This document shows positions 45,448 through 56,051 of a stretch of 64,000 nucleotides of DNA, one piece after another. A program made the position numbers and the translations under genes. Each line of letters starts with the position of its first letter. Position 1 is the stretch's first letter. The notes beneath the pieces are model-generated. The model did no database searches. It had not been told where the DNA came from and saw only the letters and a list, made by a program, of their open reading frames with translations. This DNA comes from Deltaproteobacteria bacterium (GTDB lineage Bacteria; Desulfobacterota; DSM-4660; Desulfatiglandales; Desulfatiglandaceae), in assembly GCA_021737785.1 (NCBI GenBank), contig JAIPDI010000025.1:20385-84384 (forward strand). Reading direction: 5' to 3'.

Positions 45448-46304
45448 TGCTTCGGGCCCTTCACTTGTTCCAGCAACTCTTTGGGTCGGCATATGTTATC
45501 GTATCTGTCGGTACAGGTGGGACGTTCGGTTTCAATGAATTTGCCCAGGATGATCTTCTTGTCAAAATCGATATCCAGCTCCCACGGTTGGGCGTCGTTC
45601 CGGATGATGGTTCGTTCCTGGTAGATCTTCATGGAATCGATGGCCTTTTCCTTATTTCTCCGGCCGTAATTGATCGGGCAGGGGGAAAGGACTTCAACAA
45701 AGGAAAATCCCCTGTTCAAAAGGGCCTCCTCGATGGATTCCATAAGATCGCGGGCATGGAGAATCGTCCACCTGGCCACATAGCTGGCCCCGCATGCAAA
45801 GGCCAGGAGGGGGAGGTTAAACGGGGCATCCGGATTGCCCGCAGGCGTGGTGGTGGTCCTGGCCAACAAAGGCGTGGTGGCCGCCGCCTGACCTCCTGTC
45901 ATTCCGTAATTAAAATTGTTGACGCACACCACCGTGAGGTCCACATTGCGCCGGGCCGCGTGGATGAAATGGTTGCCGCCTATGGCGAAGAGGTCTCCGT
46001 CGCCGCTGAACACCACCACATTGAGTTCGGGATTTGCCAATTTCATGCCGGTGGCAAACGGTATGGCCCTCCCGTGGGTGGTGTGATAGGAATCCAGATC
46101 CACATAGCCGGCGCCCCTCCCTGAGCAGCCGATCCCTGAAACCATGACCGTTTTTTCGAGGTCGATGCCGCTTTTCTTCATGGCGGTCAGACAGGCGGAA
46201 AACGCCGTACCGATACCGCATCCGGGACACCAGATATGGGGGATCCGGTCGGTCCGGAGGAGATCATCTAAAGGGTGCCTGTCCTGTTTTTTGGGGGGGT
46301 TCAT
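45444..46304 (-). CDS. korB: 2-oxoacid:ferredoxin oxidoreductase beta subunit
   Basis: 286 residues with the TPP-binding domain: WCPGCGIGTAFSACL (cluster/TPP cysteine region), GDGDLFAIGGNHF (Mg-TPP motif G-D-G ... N) and NFNYGMTGGQAAATTP. The order A-B-C and the sequence type suggest the 2-oxoglutarate class, though 2-oxoisovalerate cannot be excluded. AGGA precedes the start. A 103-base gap separates it from korA, containing short repeated ATGTTGAATGTTCGATG-like text. Confidence 0.92.
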   Translation of the reverse strand: MNPPKKQDRHPLDDLLRTDRIPHIWCPGCGIGTAFSACLTAMKKSGIDLEKTVMVSGIGCSGRGAGYVDLDSYHTTHGRAIPFATGMKLANPELNVVVFSGDGDLFAIGGNHFIHAARRNVDLTVVCVNNFNYGMTGGQAAATTPLLARTTTTPAGNPDAPFNLPLLAFACGASYVARWTILHARDLMESIEEALLNRGFSFVEVLSPCPINYGRRNKEKAIDSMKIYQERTIIRNDAQPWELDIDFDKKIILGKFIETERPTCTDRYDNICRPKELLEQVKGPKQ

Positions 46305-46407
46305 AGGTATTCCTGGATCATAAAAGGTGCTTAAAGTGCCTTGAGTGAATGAAATAATAAATCTTCATCATTCGATGTTGAATGTTCGATGTTCTTCGCT
46401 CCCATAT

Positions 46408-47553
46408 TTAAAAAAGGTCTTTCAATGCTTCTATGACGCGTTCGGGCGGAATAATGGTGCCCCCCGGATGCCCCACCAAAAAAGACGGGACCTTTCCGGC
46501 GGCGCATCTTTCAACTTCCAGGTGAATCTGGCCCAGGTTGAGTTCCACCGTTACGAACCCCTTGATACGCTTGGCCAGCTCACGTATCCGGGCCTCAGGG
46601 AAAGGCCATACCGTAATCAGCCGGAGGAGGCCCGCCTTGATTCCCTGTTCCCGCGCCTCATCCACGGCCGCCAGGGCGGTTCGTGCCGAAACCCCGTAAG
46701 AGACGATCACGATGTCTGCATCCTCGATCCGGTAGGCCTCCGTCCGAATGATATCATCGAGATTCCGCTGAATCTTCCCCACCAGCTGGTCCATCATCCA
46801 TTCCTGGGCCTCGACGGTCATTACGGGATAGCCCCGCTGATCATGGGTAAGCCCTGTGACATGAATATGATATCCCTCGCCCGCAGAGGCCATGGGGGCG
46901 ATGCCGTCGGGGCCCGGTTCGTAGGGATTGAAACGGTTCTTTCTCCCTTTTGGACGGGGCCTTGAGACCGTCCGGATGGTTTTCGCATCCGGTATGACCA
47001 CCCGTTCGCTCAGGTGACCGATCATCTCATCGGTCATAATCAGGACGGGGATCCGGTAGGTCTCGCTCAGGTTAAATGCATCGATCGTCTGATAAAAGAT
47101 TTCCTGGGGAGAGGACGGTGCCAGCGCGATGATCTCATAATGGCCGTGGGACCCCCACCGGGCCTGCATCATATCCCCCTGGGCCCCCTGGGTGGGAAGG
47201 CCAGTGGAAGGCCCGGCCCGTTGGACATTGACCAGAACACACGGGGTTTCCGTACAGATCGCCAGGCCCAGATTTTCCATCATGAGGCTGAAGCCGGGGC
47301 CCGAAGTGGCGGTCATGCTCTTGACGCCCGCACAGGAGGCCCCAATGACAGAGCCGATGGCGGCGATCTCGTCTTCCATCTGGATGAAAGTTCCCCCCAC
47401 CTCCGGCAGCCTTCCCGAAATATGCTCGGCGATCTCCGTGGCAGGGGTGATCGGGTATCCGCCGAAAAACCGGCAGCCGGCGGCCAGAGCCCCCTCAGCG
47501 CAGGCTACATCGCCGGTCATGAAATGCTCGCCTGTGAGGACGGCCGGTCTCAT
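46408..47553 (-). CDS. korA: 2-oxoacid:ferredoxin oxidoreductase alpha subunit
   Basis: 381 residues. AEGALAAGCRFFGGYPITPATEI is the marker of this class of alpha subunits; SMTATSGPGFSLMMENLG, QRAGPSTGLPTQGAQGD and the C-terminal transketolase-type domain follow. The ferredoxin gene upstream overlaps its start by ATGA. Provides low-potential electrons, which in benzoyl-CoA degraders can feed ring reduction; the Hdr-like proteins downstream are the likely acceptors here. Confidence 0.93.
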   Translation of the reverse strand: MRPAVLTGEHFMTGDVACAEGALAAGCRFFGGYPITPATEIAEHISGRLPEVGGTFIQMEDEIAAIGSVIGASCAGVKSMTATSGPGFSLMMENLGLAICTETPCVLVNVQRAGPSTGLPTQGAQGDMMQARWGSHGHYEIIALAPSSPQEIFYQTIDAFNLSETYRIPVLIMTDEMIGHLSERVVIPDAKTIRTVSRPRPKGRKNRFNPYEPGPDGIAPMASAGEGYHIHVTGLTHDQRGYPVMTVEAQEWMMDQLVGKIQRNLDDIIRTEAYRIEDADIVIVSYGVSARTALAAVDEAREQGIKAGLLRLITVWPFPEARIRELAKRIKGFVTVELNLGQIHLEVERCAAGKVPSFLVGHPGGTIIPPERVIEALKDLF

Positions 47554-47843
47554 ACTGCCTCCCTTTCTTTCGGGGCGGACGGATCCATGGGGGCTTCAAC
47601 CGAATAGATGGCAAACTCCGGGCAGATGATCTCGCAGAAATGGCAGTTCACGCACTCATCCGGCTTCTTGACGGCCGGAGGATGATAGCCCTTGGCGTTA
47701 AACCGGGTTGAAAATTCAAGGACATGCCGTGGGCAGAATTCGATGCAGTAACCACATCCCTTGCATCGATCTTCCAGGATATACACAATACCCGTGGTAA
47801 TCTGAATCTCTTCCGAATCGAACGGAACCCGCCAGAATTCCAT
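47550..47843 (-). CDS. korD: 2[4Fe-4S] ferredoxin subunit of the 2-oxoacid oxidoreductase
   Basis: 97 residues with CKGCGYCIEFCPRHVL and CVNCHFCEIICPEFAI, the two cluster motifs of the delta subunit of POR/KOR enzymes. First gene of the kor-hdr operon, with a GAGAAGG site. It relays electrons from KorAB to the acceptors. Confidence 0.93.
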   Translation of the reverse strand: MEFWRVPFDSEEIQITTGIVYILEDRCKGCGYCIEFCPRHVLEFSTRFNAKGYHPPAVKKPDECVNCHFCEIICPEFAIYSVEAPMDPSAPKEREAV

Positions 47844-48437
47844 GGACCTTCTCTCATATCAGTACTTAATTAAACAACTCTAAGACTCCAAAGCTCATCG
47901 TTTATACGTTTTTGGGCGTTGGTGTCAAGATAAAAGATAGGTCAGTCGGAAAACTGGGAGAGACCGAAATATTTTTCATGGGGGTGTCCTAAAAATCAGC
48001 CTTTCTCAAGCCTTGTTGATTGTCCATCTCTTTGGTGGGAGTATCATAGGTTTCATTTTTATTCGGTTATCGCGAATCAAGAAAAAACAAGCTCCAAAAA
48101 TTCAAATGCTACACACATCAGTTTTAGCTTGACTATTTTGTCATTTTCCTTTAAATGTTTGCATTAATCAATTAAAGTTTTTGATTAGGATGAGGTGAAA
48201 TAGTCATGGTCTTTTTTGTCTATCCACCCTGGCATCTGCAACCTTTGCATCTGGTACGTAATCGATTTGACACGTGCGGTATCCCTACTCGCTTCTTGAC
48301 GACTGAGGGTCCACTAAGTAGGCCGTGTATCTCTTTTCTTCCGGAATAAGCTTGGCACTGATTGCGGGTTTGTGGTTTTTACCAGTTCGAAAGGATTGAA
48401 CCCGGATAAAAATAATACTCGATGGGAGCTCAAATTT
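47844..48437. other. divergent intergenic region before korD and the PilZ gene
   Basis: Nearly 600 bases, AT-rich at 48050-48200, with no supported gene. It should hold both promoters. A TGGCAC-like text near 48353 is not a proper sigma54 site. Confidence 0.45.
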
Positions 48438-50597
48438 ATGGAGAGCAATAAAGCCATAAGAATTCCTGTAACTCAGGGGGATGCCCAGAATCCTTCAACA
48501 AATGTTGAACTGGAAGAGAAAAGAGCTCTTGTAAACGATAGAAATTCGGTCGACACTGTTTCAGAAGACGAATCTACCCCCGCACTCTGTTTATTCCGCC
48601 ATGAAGACTTGGTCCACACCTTTGGGAATGCCAAAAAAATTGATAGAACCTCTCTGACCAATATACTCAACCGCATTCATTTTATGGATGGGAGTCTCTC
48701 CGTACAGCTACGACATCCCGAATATGATGAGAGTGTAACTGTAAAGATCAGGCCAAAGCCTTGCCTCGGCACGGAGCTGACCTGCCATTTTGCAGAGAAT
48801 AGCTTCACTGGAACAGATTTCACGAAATATGAATTCCTTAATCTTATTATAGATGATTCCCAAATGGTAATATTTGTTCCTGCCGTCCTGCAGAGAGTGG
48901 GTAAGAAAGACTTCACCGTCCAGTTGCCTCAAGAAAGTTTTGCTGTCGATCAGCGACAGACAAAAAGGCACCTTTCCATAGGAGTAGAAGCTGAGGTGAT
49001 AAAGGGAGGTCGCTTAATAAAGGGAGAATTGCTTGATTTCAGCGGCAAAGGATTCCGTATTGGTATGTCCCGCAGCCCTTCCAGCGCCTTTGACTGGTCA
49101 CACAAGGGTATACTGACCCTGTTGCACTTAAGAAGAGACGGGCATCTCCTGTTTTCCGGCCTATGTTCCTGTCTCCGCCATCATGAAAGCCCATACTTCA
49201 CAGAGGTTGTCCTGACTCCCTGTGATGATCAGGCCAACCGCTCTGACAGAAGGCAGACCAGAAATCCGGCAGAGAGTATCTTTACGACACCTGTTGTTAA
49301 TTTCATCCATCCTTTTTTGGGGAAGGTTGTTGAATTCGATATTTCGGATATTTCAACTTCAGGATTTGCCGTATATGAAAAGTTGGATGAAGGGCTACTC
49401 ATACAAGGAATGATCATCCCTGAGCTAACCATTGAGTTTGCCGGCGCCATACGAATAGGCTGTTCCGCCCAGGTCGTATATCGCTTGGAGGAAGCTGATA
49501 AAGGCATTCGTTCGGGCTTTGCCATTCTCGACATGAATATCGATTCCTACACCCGTCTGGTTCATATCCTGGCCAATTCGATAGACCCTTATTCCCGTAT
49601 TTCCAACAAGGTGGACATGGATGCACTCTGGGAGTTCTTTTTTGACACAGGCTTTATTTATCCCAAGAAATACGGCCTTATCCAGTCTCAAAAGGAGAAA
49701 TTTAAGCAAACCTATCAGAGGCTATACAATAATAGCCCGGAGATTGCGAGGCATTTTGTCTACCAGAAAAATGGGCGGCTTTTTGCTCATATTTCAATGG
49801 TAAGGGCCTACGAGCGTTCCTGGATGATTCATCATCATGCTGCAAGGAGCCTGGAAGGAAGAAGAGCCGGCTTTTCGGTGTTGAAACAGATCGTGCTCTA
49901 TCTGAACGACATGCATCGGCTTCCCTCCACCATGATAGATTATATGATGGTTTATTTTCGTCCTGAAAACAAATTTCCGGACAGGGTATTCGGTGGATTT
50001 GCCAGGTCCCGAGAGAATGTAGGGGTGTGCTCGATGGACCTTTTTTGCTATCTGCCCTATACGGCCATCCCACTGATAACCAAGCTCCCGAATGGGTGGT
50101 GTCTCAACGAGTGCTCGGAGATGAATCTGTGGAAACTGAATCTCTTTTATCGCAAGCGTTCGGGTGGGCACCTTATGGACGCCCTCGGCATGGTTCAGAA
50201 AAGCCACAGTGACAAATCTTTGGAGGAAACATACGGACGCCTTGGCTTTTTGAGGAAATGGAAGGCATATTCGCTTGAATATCAGGGAGAACTTGCGGCT
50301 GTCCTGATCGTCAATCAATCGGATTTCGGGTTCAATCTTTCTGAATTGCTCAATGGCATTAAGGTGTTGCTCGTAAATCCGGAACACGCGTCCTGGGCCG
50401 TCCTTTCAACAGCCATTGGACAGCTGCTTATAAACCACCACATGGAAAAGGTATCCGTATTGTTTTTTCCTTCCGACGATGCACAGGCAAAGGATATCCC
50501 GTTCGAAAAGCATTATCAATTGTGGATCTATGATGCTCGTTTCGTTGATCAGTTTGTCCAATATATGAAAAGAAAATTCAGAATAAAGGATTGGTAG
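48438..50597 (+). CDS. tandem PilZ protein with GNAT-like C-terminal domain
   Basis: About 719 residues. The first PilZ unit has QRQTKRHLS (R-x-x-x-R) and LLDFSGKGFRIG (D-x-S-x-x-G); the second has DRRQTRNP and ISDISTSGFAVYE, so both should bind c-di-GMP. The last 350 residues have no named motif that I can fix, but the order of strands and helices (FVYQKNGRLFAHISMVRAYE, AGFSVLKQIVLYLN) looks like an acyltransferase of GNAT type. Start at 48438 after GGGAG. It lies 11 bases upstream of a hybrid kinase gene and near an HD-GYP regulator gene, forming a c-di-GMP module. Confidence 0.8.
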   Translation: MESNKAIRIPVTQGDAQNPSTNVELEEKRALVNDRNSVDTVSEDESTPALCLFRHEDLVHTFGNAKKIDRTSLTNILNRIHFMDGSLSVQLRHPEYDESVTVKIRPKPCLGTELTCHFAENSFTGTDFTKYEFLNLIIDDSQMVIFVPAVLQRVGKKDFTVQLPQESFAVDQRQTKRHLSIGVEAEVIKGGRLIKGELLDFSGKGFRIGMSRSPSSAFDWSHKGILTLLHLRRDGHLLFSGLCSCLRHHESPYFTEVVLTPCDDQANRSDRRQTRNPAESIFTTPVVNFIHPFLGKVVEFDISDISTSGFAVYEKLDEGLLIQGMIIPELTIEFAGAIRIGCSAQVVYRLEEADKGIRSGFAILDMNIDSYTRLVHILANSIDPYSRISNKVDMDALWEFFFDTGFIYPKKYGLIQSQKEKFKQTYQRLYNNSPEIARHFVYQKNGRLFAHISMVRAYERSWMIHHHAARSLEGRRAGFSVLKQIVLYLNDMHRLPSTMIDYMMVYFRPENKFPDRVFGGFARSRENVGVCSMDLFCYLPYTAIPLITKLPNGWCLNECSEMNLWKLNLFYRKRSGGHLMDALGMVQKSHSDKSLEETYGRLGFLRKWKAYSLEYQGELAAVLIVNQSDFGFNLSELLNGIKVLLVNPEHASWAVLSTAIGQLLINHHMEKVSVLFFPSDDAQAKDIPFEKHYQLWIYDARFVDQFVQYMKRKFRIKDW

Positions 50598-50608
50598 ACG
50601 GCCCTCTC

Positions 50609-53600
50609 ATGGACAACCATCCCCTATACAACAGCAGGATCATCAGGACCTACGTCGAATACCTCCAGAGAAATTATCCTGACATAGCAATCGATCCTAT
50701 TTTGGACCTGGCAGGGATGACCGCCTCTGAAGTGCGGGATGGGGCCCACTGGTTTACGCAAAACCAGGTAGATCGCTTTTACAAGAGAGCGGAGTTGGAA
50801 ACGGGGAACCCCAATATTGCCAGAGAGGCCGGACGGTTCTCAGCGTCAGCAGAAGGGCTTGGGGCCGCAAAACAGTACACTCTGGGCCTGATGAACCTGA
50901 CATCTATTTATTTGTTGATGGGAAAACTTTATCCCCTCTTGAGTCGCGGAGCGGATGTCCAGGCAAAAAAGATCAAATCCAACAAGGTGGAAATCATCGT
51001 CATCCCTAAACAGGGTGTGGCTGAGAAGCCCCACCAGTGCGACAACCGGATCGGCTTCTTTGAGGCTATCGCGGAATTTTTGCACAAAACGCCCGCCAGG
51101 GTGGAACATCCTTCCTGTTTTCATAAAGGAGATAATTGCTGCCACTATATCGTCACCTGGGAAAGAAGCCCCGCCCACATATGGAAGCAGTTGAGGAACT
51201 ATGGCTTTTTGGTTGGGATGACGGCGACTCCGGCACTCTTTTTTATCCTACACCCAAAGGCATGGGGTCTCTTTGTTCTGGTCGCAGGGCTTGTAACGGT
51301 CTCGTTTGCCTTTGTCTGCCTGTACCTTGAAAAAAGAGCCCTGATAGATACAGTAAAGGCCCAGGGTGATGCCGCCAAGGACCTTCTGGAAGAGACAAAT
51401 ATTCGTTATAACAATGCGATATTCGCTCAGGAGATCGGGCAGGCCATCTCGTCAGTCCTGGATATTGATGCGCTTATCAGAACGGTTGTTCGTGTAATGG
51501 AAAAGCGTCTTGATTTCGATCGCGGCATGATCATGACCCCAAACAAGCAAGAAACGCGACTTGTCTACAGGGGAGGTTACGGATATGAGCCTGGAATGGA
51601 AGAGGTGTTGACAACCACAGGGTTTCATCTGGACAACCCCCGTTCACGGGGGCCGGCCGCGGAGGCGTTTAAAAAACAAAAGCCGTTTCTGGTCAATGAC
51701 ATCTCTGAGATAGAGAAGACCCTTTCTGAAAAGAGCAGGGCGTTTGTCAGGCAAATGCTTACGCAGTCATTCATCTGCGTCCCTATCCTGTACGAACATA
51801 AATCCCTGGGCGTTATTATCGTGGACAACATACGGTCAAAAAGAACCTTCACCACCAGCGATATGAATCTCCTGATGAGCGTTGCCTCCCAGGCGGCCGT
51901 AAGTATGGCCAACGCCATTTCATTCCAAAAGCTTCAGGCGAGCGAAGAGAAGTACCGGACCATACTTGAAAGCATCGAAGAGGGCTACTTTGAGGTCGAT
52001 CTTTCCGGAAATCTTACGTTCTTCAATGACTCGGTTTGCAAAATCCTCGGGTATGCTCACGGCGAGCTGAGGAATATGAACAACAGAGCGTACACGGATG
52101 CTGATACCGCATCCAAGATGTTTGGGATATTTAATGAAATATTTCGAACCGGCAGGCCGGCTACCATAATGGATTACCAGATAGTAAGAAAAGACGGGGG
52201 AAAAAGGGCTCTCGAGATCTCTGCCTACTTGATGAACGACCAGGAAGGAAAGCCGATCGGATTCAGGGGCGTAGTAAGGGATGTAACGGAGAAAAAACAG
52301 ACGGAGGAGATGCGCCGGGCCAAATTGGCGGCAGAGGCTGCAAGCAGGGCAAAGAGCAGGTTCTTGGCCAATATGAGCCATGAGATACGGACCCCTTTGA
52401 ACGGGATTATCGGCATGACCGAATTAGCCATGGCAACGGAGATGGATGGCAATCAGCGCAAAATTCTGGAGACATTACACGCAGAATCGGACGCTTTGTT
52501 GGGGATCATCAATGATATCCTTGACTTTTCAAAGATCGAGGCCGAAATGCTGGAACTGGAGGAAACCCCGTTTGATCTATCGGAAATGGTCGATTATCTG
52601 GTGAACAGCTTTGCACACAGGGCGACCCAAAAAGGTCTGGCAATCAGGGCCTCTATGGCGCCAGAGGTTCCCACCGGTGTCTCGGGCGATCCCGGGAGGC
52701 TGAGGCAGATTTTGACAAACCTTGTGGCCAATGCCCTCAAATTCACTGAAAAAGGGGGGATAACGATTGACATCAGCGTGGCCGAAGATCTTGGCGAGCA
52801 GGTCAAATTGCGTTTCTCCGTCACGGATACAGGTATCGGCATACCTGAGGACAAAAGGGATGCCATCTTTGAAAGCTTTACTCAGGCAGACAGTTCAACC
52901 ACCAGAAAATATGGCGGAACCGGTCTTGGGATAACCATATCCAAGCAACTGGCGGAAATGATGGGGGGCGAGGTCGGGGTGGAGAGTGAGGTGGGGGCGG
53001 GAAGTCATTTTTGGTTTACCGCGGTGTTAGCCAGACAATCGATTGATGAGGCCGCCCGGATCAAAAGAGAAGCGGAAGAATTTGCCGATGAGGGGAATGT
53101 AAAAGACCTGAGAAAATCATCCAGGATACTGCTGGTGGAAGATTATCCAACGAATCAGGAGGTGGCAATGAGCCACCTGAGGGCCGCTGGTTATGATGTG
53201 GATTTAGCGGAGAACGGCCTCGAAGCGTTGGAACTATTTAAACAAAATATATACAGAGCCATCCTGATGGATGTGCAGATGCCTGTTATGGACGGATATG
53301 AGGCGACCCGCCAAATCAGGAAACTTGAGGCCCGGAGCAGACAGCTTCCATTTGATCATATGGCAGATGACGATCAACACTCCATTGCCGGCAACGCGGG
53401 GAGACAACTGTCAATCATCCATGGCCGATCATCCAGCCACAGGGTCCCCATTATTGCCATGACAGGACACGCCGTGGAAGGCTACCGGAAAGAATGCCTG
53501 GAAGCAGGCATGGATGATTATCTTTCCAAGCCATTGACAGGAAAGCATTTTCTGGCCATGGTGGATAAATGGACCGGCGCCCTTGCCAACAGCGAAGCCC

Positions 53601-54046
53601 GCGGCACAAGTCTTAAGCGCAAGACACAAAGCGGTTTAGAAATGAGCCATGAATCACGATTTCCTCAGACCTCCGACGACCTCCAAACAACCATCCCGCA
53701 TGCGAGGGTTGAAAGAGGCACTCCAATGGATTTTGAGAAGACCTTGAATGAATTCGAGGGTGATAAAGCGCTTTTGATGGAAGTCTTAAAGGGTTTTGTG
53801 GTAAATGTCAAAGAGCAGATCAAGATCATCGGCCGTGCCCTACTGACTCAAGATGCCGAACGGGTGAGGAGAGAGGCCCACTCCATTAAGGGGGGGGCAG
53901 CTAATTTAAGGGCTGACCAACTTTCCAGGATCGCATTTGAGCTGGAAAAGATAGGTAAATCAGGCGAATTGGAGCAGGGAATCGACGTCCTTGAAAGGCT
54001 CCAGACAGAGCTTGCTGAATTGGAGAAATTAGCGAGCATCCTGTAA
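50609..54046 (+). CDS. membrane hybrid histidine kinase with V4R-like sensor, GAF, PAS, receiver and HPt
   Basis: About 1145 residues. Residues 1-185 form a sensor domain ending in [15 protein letters not shown], a cysteine pattern like V4R domains. Two membrane helices (about 200-240) follow, then GAF (about 265-430), PAS (about 445-565), HisKA ([13 protein letters not shown]), HATPase ([18 protein letters not shown]), one receiver ([11 protein letters not shown]) with a 30-residue insertion, and an HPt domain ([13 protein letters not shown]). It thus carries a full phosphorelay. The ATG at 50609 is likely; a TTG at 50591 overlapping the PilZ gene is possible. The HD-GYP regulator gene follows after 27 bases. 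Confidence 0.88.
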   Translation: MDNHPLYNSRIIRTYVEYLQRNYPDIAIDPILDLAGMTASEVRDGAHWFTQNQVDRFYKRAELETGNPNIAREAGRFSASAEGLGAAKQYTLGLMNLTSIYLLMGKLYPLLSRGADVQAKKIKSNKVEIIVIPKQGVAEKPHQCDNRIGFFEAIAEFLHKTPARVEHPSCFHKGDNCCHYIVTWERSPAHIWKQLRNYGFLVGMTATPALFFILHPKAWGLFVLVAGLVTVSFAFVCLYLEKRALIDTVKAQGDAAKDLLEETNIRYNNAIFAQEIGQAISSVLDIDALIRTVVRVMEKRLDFDRGMIMTPNKQETRLVYRGGYGYEPGMEEVLTTTGFHLDNPRSRGPAAEAFKKQKPFLVNDISEIEKTLSEKSRAFVRQMLTQSFICVPILYEHKSLGVIIVDNIRSKRTFTTSDMNLLMSVASQAAVSMANAISFQKLQASEEKYRTILESIEEGYFEVDLSGNLTFFNDSVCKILGYAHGELRNMNNRAYTDADTASKMFGIFNEIFRTGRPATIMDYQIVRKDGGKRALEISAYLMNDQEGKPIGFRGVVRDVTEKKQTEEMRRAKLAAEAASRAKSRFLANMSHEIRTPLNGIIGMTELAMATEMDGNQRKILETLHAESDALLGIINDILDFSKIEAEMLELEETPFDLSEMVDYLVNSFAHRATQKGLAIRASMAPEVPTGVSGDPGRLRQILTNLVANALKFTEKGGITIDISVAEDLGEQVKLRFSVTDTGIGIPEDKRDAIFESFTQADSSTTRKYGGTGLGITISKQLAEMMGGEVGVESEVGAGSHFWFTAVLARQSIDEAARIKREAEEFADEGNVKDLRKSSRILLVEDYPTNQEVAMSHLRAAGYDVDLAENGLEALELFKQNIYRAILMDVQMPVMDGYEATRQIRKLEARSRQLPFDHMADDDQHSIAGNAGRQLSIIHGRSSSHRVPIIAMTGHAVEGYRKECLEAGMDDYLSKPLTGKHFLAMVDKWTGALANSEARGTSLKRKTQSGLEMSHESRFPQTSDDLQTTIPHARVERGTPMDFEKTLNEFEGDKALLMEVLKGFVVNVKEQIKIIGRALLTQDAERVRREAHSIKGGAANLRADQLSRIAFELEKIGKSGELEQGIDVLERLQTELAELEKLASIL

Positions 54047-54073
54047 ATAGAGAAAAGTATCTGAGCATCTCTT

Positions 54074-55078
54074 ATGAAAATATTGATAGTGGATGATGAA
54101 CTGGTAAGCCGGAAAAAAATGGACTTGCTCGTCACGAGTTTGGGTTATGAGACGCTCATTGCCAATGACGGACTCGAGGGTTGGGAAATCTGGAAGCGTG
54201 AGAGGCCCAGGATGGTGATTACCGATTGGATGATGCCGCGCATGGACGGGCTGGAGCTTTGCAGGAAAATTCGAGAGGCGGAAGGGAGTCAATATATCTA
54301 CTTAATCATGGTAACCTCGAGAGAGGATGTCAATGATCTTGTTGTGGGTATGGACGCAGGGGCGGACGATTTCATCACAAAGCCCTTTGTTAAGGAAGAA
54401 CTGGCCGTAAGGATACGATCAGGAGAGCGAATCTCGAGTTTTGAGACCAGAGATATCGTAATTTTCTCTCTGGCCAGGCTGGTTGAGTCACGGGATTTGG
54501 AAACAGGCCATCACCTGGAACGGATAAGACACTATTCCAAGACCCTAGCCCTGGCCTTGTCCAAATCGGACAATCCTCCAGAAGAGATAGATGGGCTGTT
54601 TCTGGACAATATTTTTCTGACAAGTCCGCTGCACGACATCGGAAAAATAGGCATTCCCGATCATATATTGCTTAAGCCGGGCCGGCTCGATGATAGGGAA
54701 TTTGAAGTTATGAAACGACATAGCAAGATCGGATTTGACACCCTTCACGAGGCCCTGGGGAAATATCCGAAGGCGGATTATCTCCGTATGAGCGCTCATA
54801 TCGCACGGTCTCATCATGAGAAATTTGACGGCACCGGGTATCCTGATGGCCTAAAAGGAGAGGAAATTCCGCTTTCCGCACGTATCGTGGCATTGGCCGA
54901 CGTTTATGACGCTCTCGTCAGCAAGAGAATTTATAAGCATGCCTATAAACATGACGTGGCCAAGGCGATCATCGAGAGTGAAAGCGGAAAACATTTCGAT
55001 CCACGGGTGGCGGATGCCTTCTTGATGTGTGAGAGAGAATTTATCGAAATTCTTAAGCGATTTTCCGAAGGCGCATAA
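54074..55078 (+). CDS. response regulator with HD-GYP phosphodiesterase domain
   Basis: 334 residues: receiver (VITDWMMPRMDG, KPF) and HD-GYP output (HDIGKIGIPDHIL, HHEKFDGTGYPDGL). HD-GYP domains degrade c-di-GMP. The kinase upstream, whose HPt can pass phosphate to this receiver, is the probable controller, and the PilZ protein a probable reader of the c-di-GMP level. Confidence 0.95.
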   Translation: MKILIVDDELVSRKKMDLLVTSLGYETLIANDGLEGWEIWKRERPRMVITDWMMPRMDGLELCRKIREAEGSQYIYLIMVTSREDVNDLVVGMDAGADDFITKPFVKEELAVRIRSGERISSFETRDIVIFSLARLVESRDLETGHHLERIRHYSKTLALALSKSDNPPEEIDGLFLDNIFLTSPLHDIGKIGIPDHILLKPGRLDDREFEVMKRHSKIGFDTLHEALGKYPKADYLRMSAHIARSHHEKFDGTGYPDGLKGEEIPLSARIVALADVYDALVSKRIYKHAYKHDVAKAIIESESGKHFDPRVADAFLMCEREFIEILKRFSEGA

Positions 55079-55226
55079 TAGCTTTCTCCCCTTGCCGAGG
55101 ACCAAAGAGGGGGATTTACGTGAACCACCTTGGCTTATTATAAGTCATTAAACTTCGGGCATCATCACATTAAAATATAAGCCTGACGCTGATGCCTGGG
55201 TGACTCACAGCGCTTTGAAGCGAGCC

Positions 55227-56039
55227 TCACAATATGGCCTTGATGGATTCAGGGGTGCTCATGTCATTAGACATGGCCAGTTCATGAATCCGAAAGGAAT
55301 TTCTAACATAGCTGAAGACCTGGTTATAGTCAAAAGATGCATTGACCTGCTGGTAATAGTCGAACAAGATCCTCTTTGGGGTATATCGTTTAAAGGGGCA
55401 CTCCACCTGGGAGAGGGGAAGTCCGTGTTTTGTCACTGTCTGGAGAATTTCCTGATTGTTATACTTCAACAGGGGCTTAAAGACCGTTAATCCGTTCTTG
55501 AGCTGAGTTACAGGATAAAATCGATGGGACGTTACCAGCATCCTTTGCTCATGCTCTGCCGTGCTCTGCACATTGTAAACACCCTCAACCAGGTACTCGA
55601 TCGAGTAGCTTACCAAATCCCACAGGGAAAAACTCAAGATTACAACAATATCGCGCAACTCATACTCAAGGACTTTTAGGTGGCTTAAGAGGCGAGTACG
55701 TTTCATGCTGTGACATAGGGGGCAAGGATTTTCTCCCCGGAGTTGGGCCTTAGAAAGTAGTTCGTCCGAGGCGTCGACTTCGTGCCACTTGATTTCCACA
55801 CCCTGATTGCGCCAGTAGGTGTCGAGTTTTTCCACCTCCGCATCCGGATACACCTGCAACGGGTACCGTCCCGTGCTCGTCTCAAAGGAAAACCCGAATT
55901 CCCGGGATGCCTTCAGGAGCATCCATAGGATGACGGAGCTGTCTTTACCCCCGGTAAACAGCATGAGCACTTTTTTGTGCGGGAAGGTTGCCAGCAGCGG
56001 TGCGTGTTCCTGTTTCCACTTTTCGTAGTCCAGCGTCAT
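55227..56039 (-). CDS. PP-loop ATPase of the PAPS reductase/TtcA superfamily
   Basis: 270 residues. LFTGGKDSSVILWML is the PP-loop that binds ATP; ENPCPLCHSMKRT and VECPFKRYTPK hold C-x-x-C and a third cysteine as in tRNA thiolation enzymes (TtcA/CTU1 type). It may transfer sulfur to tRNA or to another acceptor. It is followed upstream by a methyltransferase gene after 12 bases on the same strand, so the two probably act on one pathway. Confidence 0.82.
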   Translation of the reverse strand: MTLDYEKWKQEHAPLLATFPHKKVLMLFTGGKDSSVILWMLLKASREFGFSFETSTGRYPLQVYPDAEVEKLDTYWRNQGVEIKWHEVDASDELLSKAQLRGENPCPLCHSMKRTRLLSHLKVLEYELRDIVVILSFSLWDLVSYSIEYLVEGVYNVQSTAEHEQRMLVTSHRFYPVTQLKNGLTVFKPLLKYNNQEILQTVTKHGLPLSQVECPFKRYTPKRILFDYYQQVNASFDYNQVFSYVRNSFRIHELAMSNDMSTPESIKAIL

Positions 56040-56051
56040 AGACCTTCTCCT

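Noticed and set aside
48353..48366. TTGGCAC...TTGCG resembling a sigma54 promoter
   Set aside because: The spacing between GG and GC is two bases too short.
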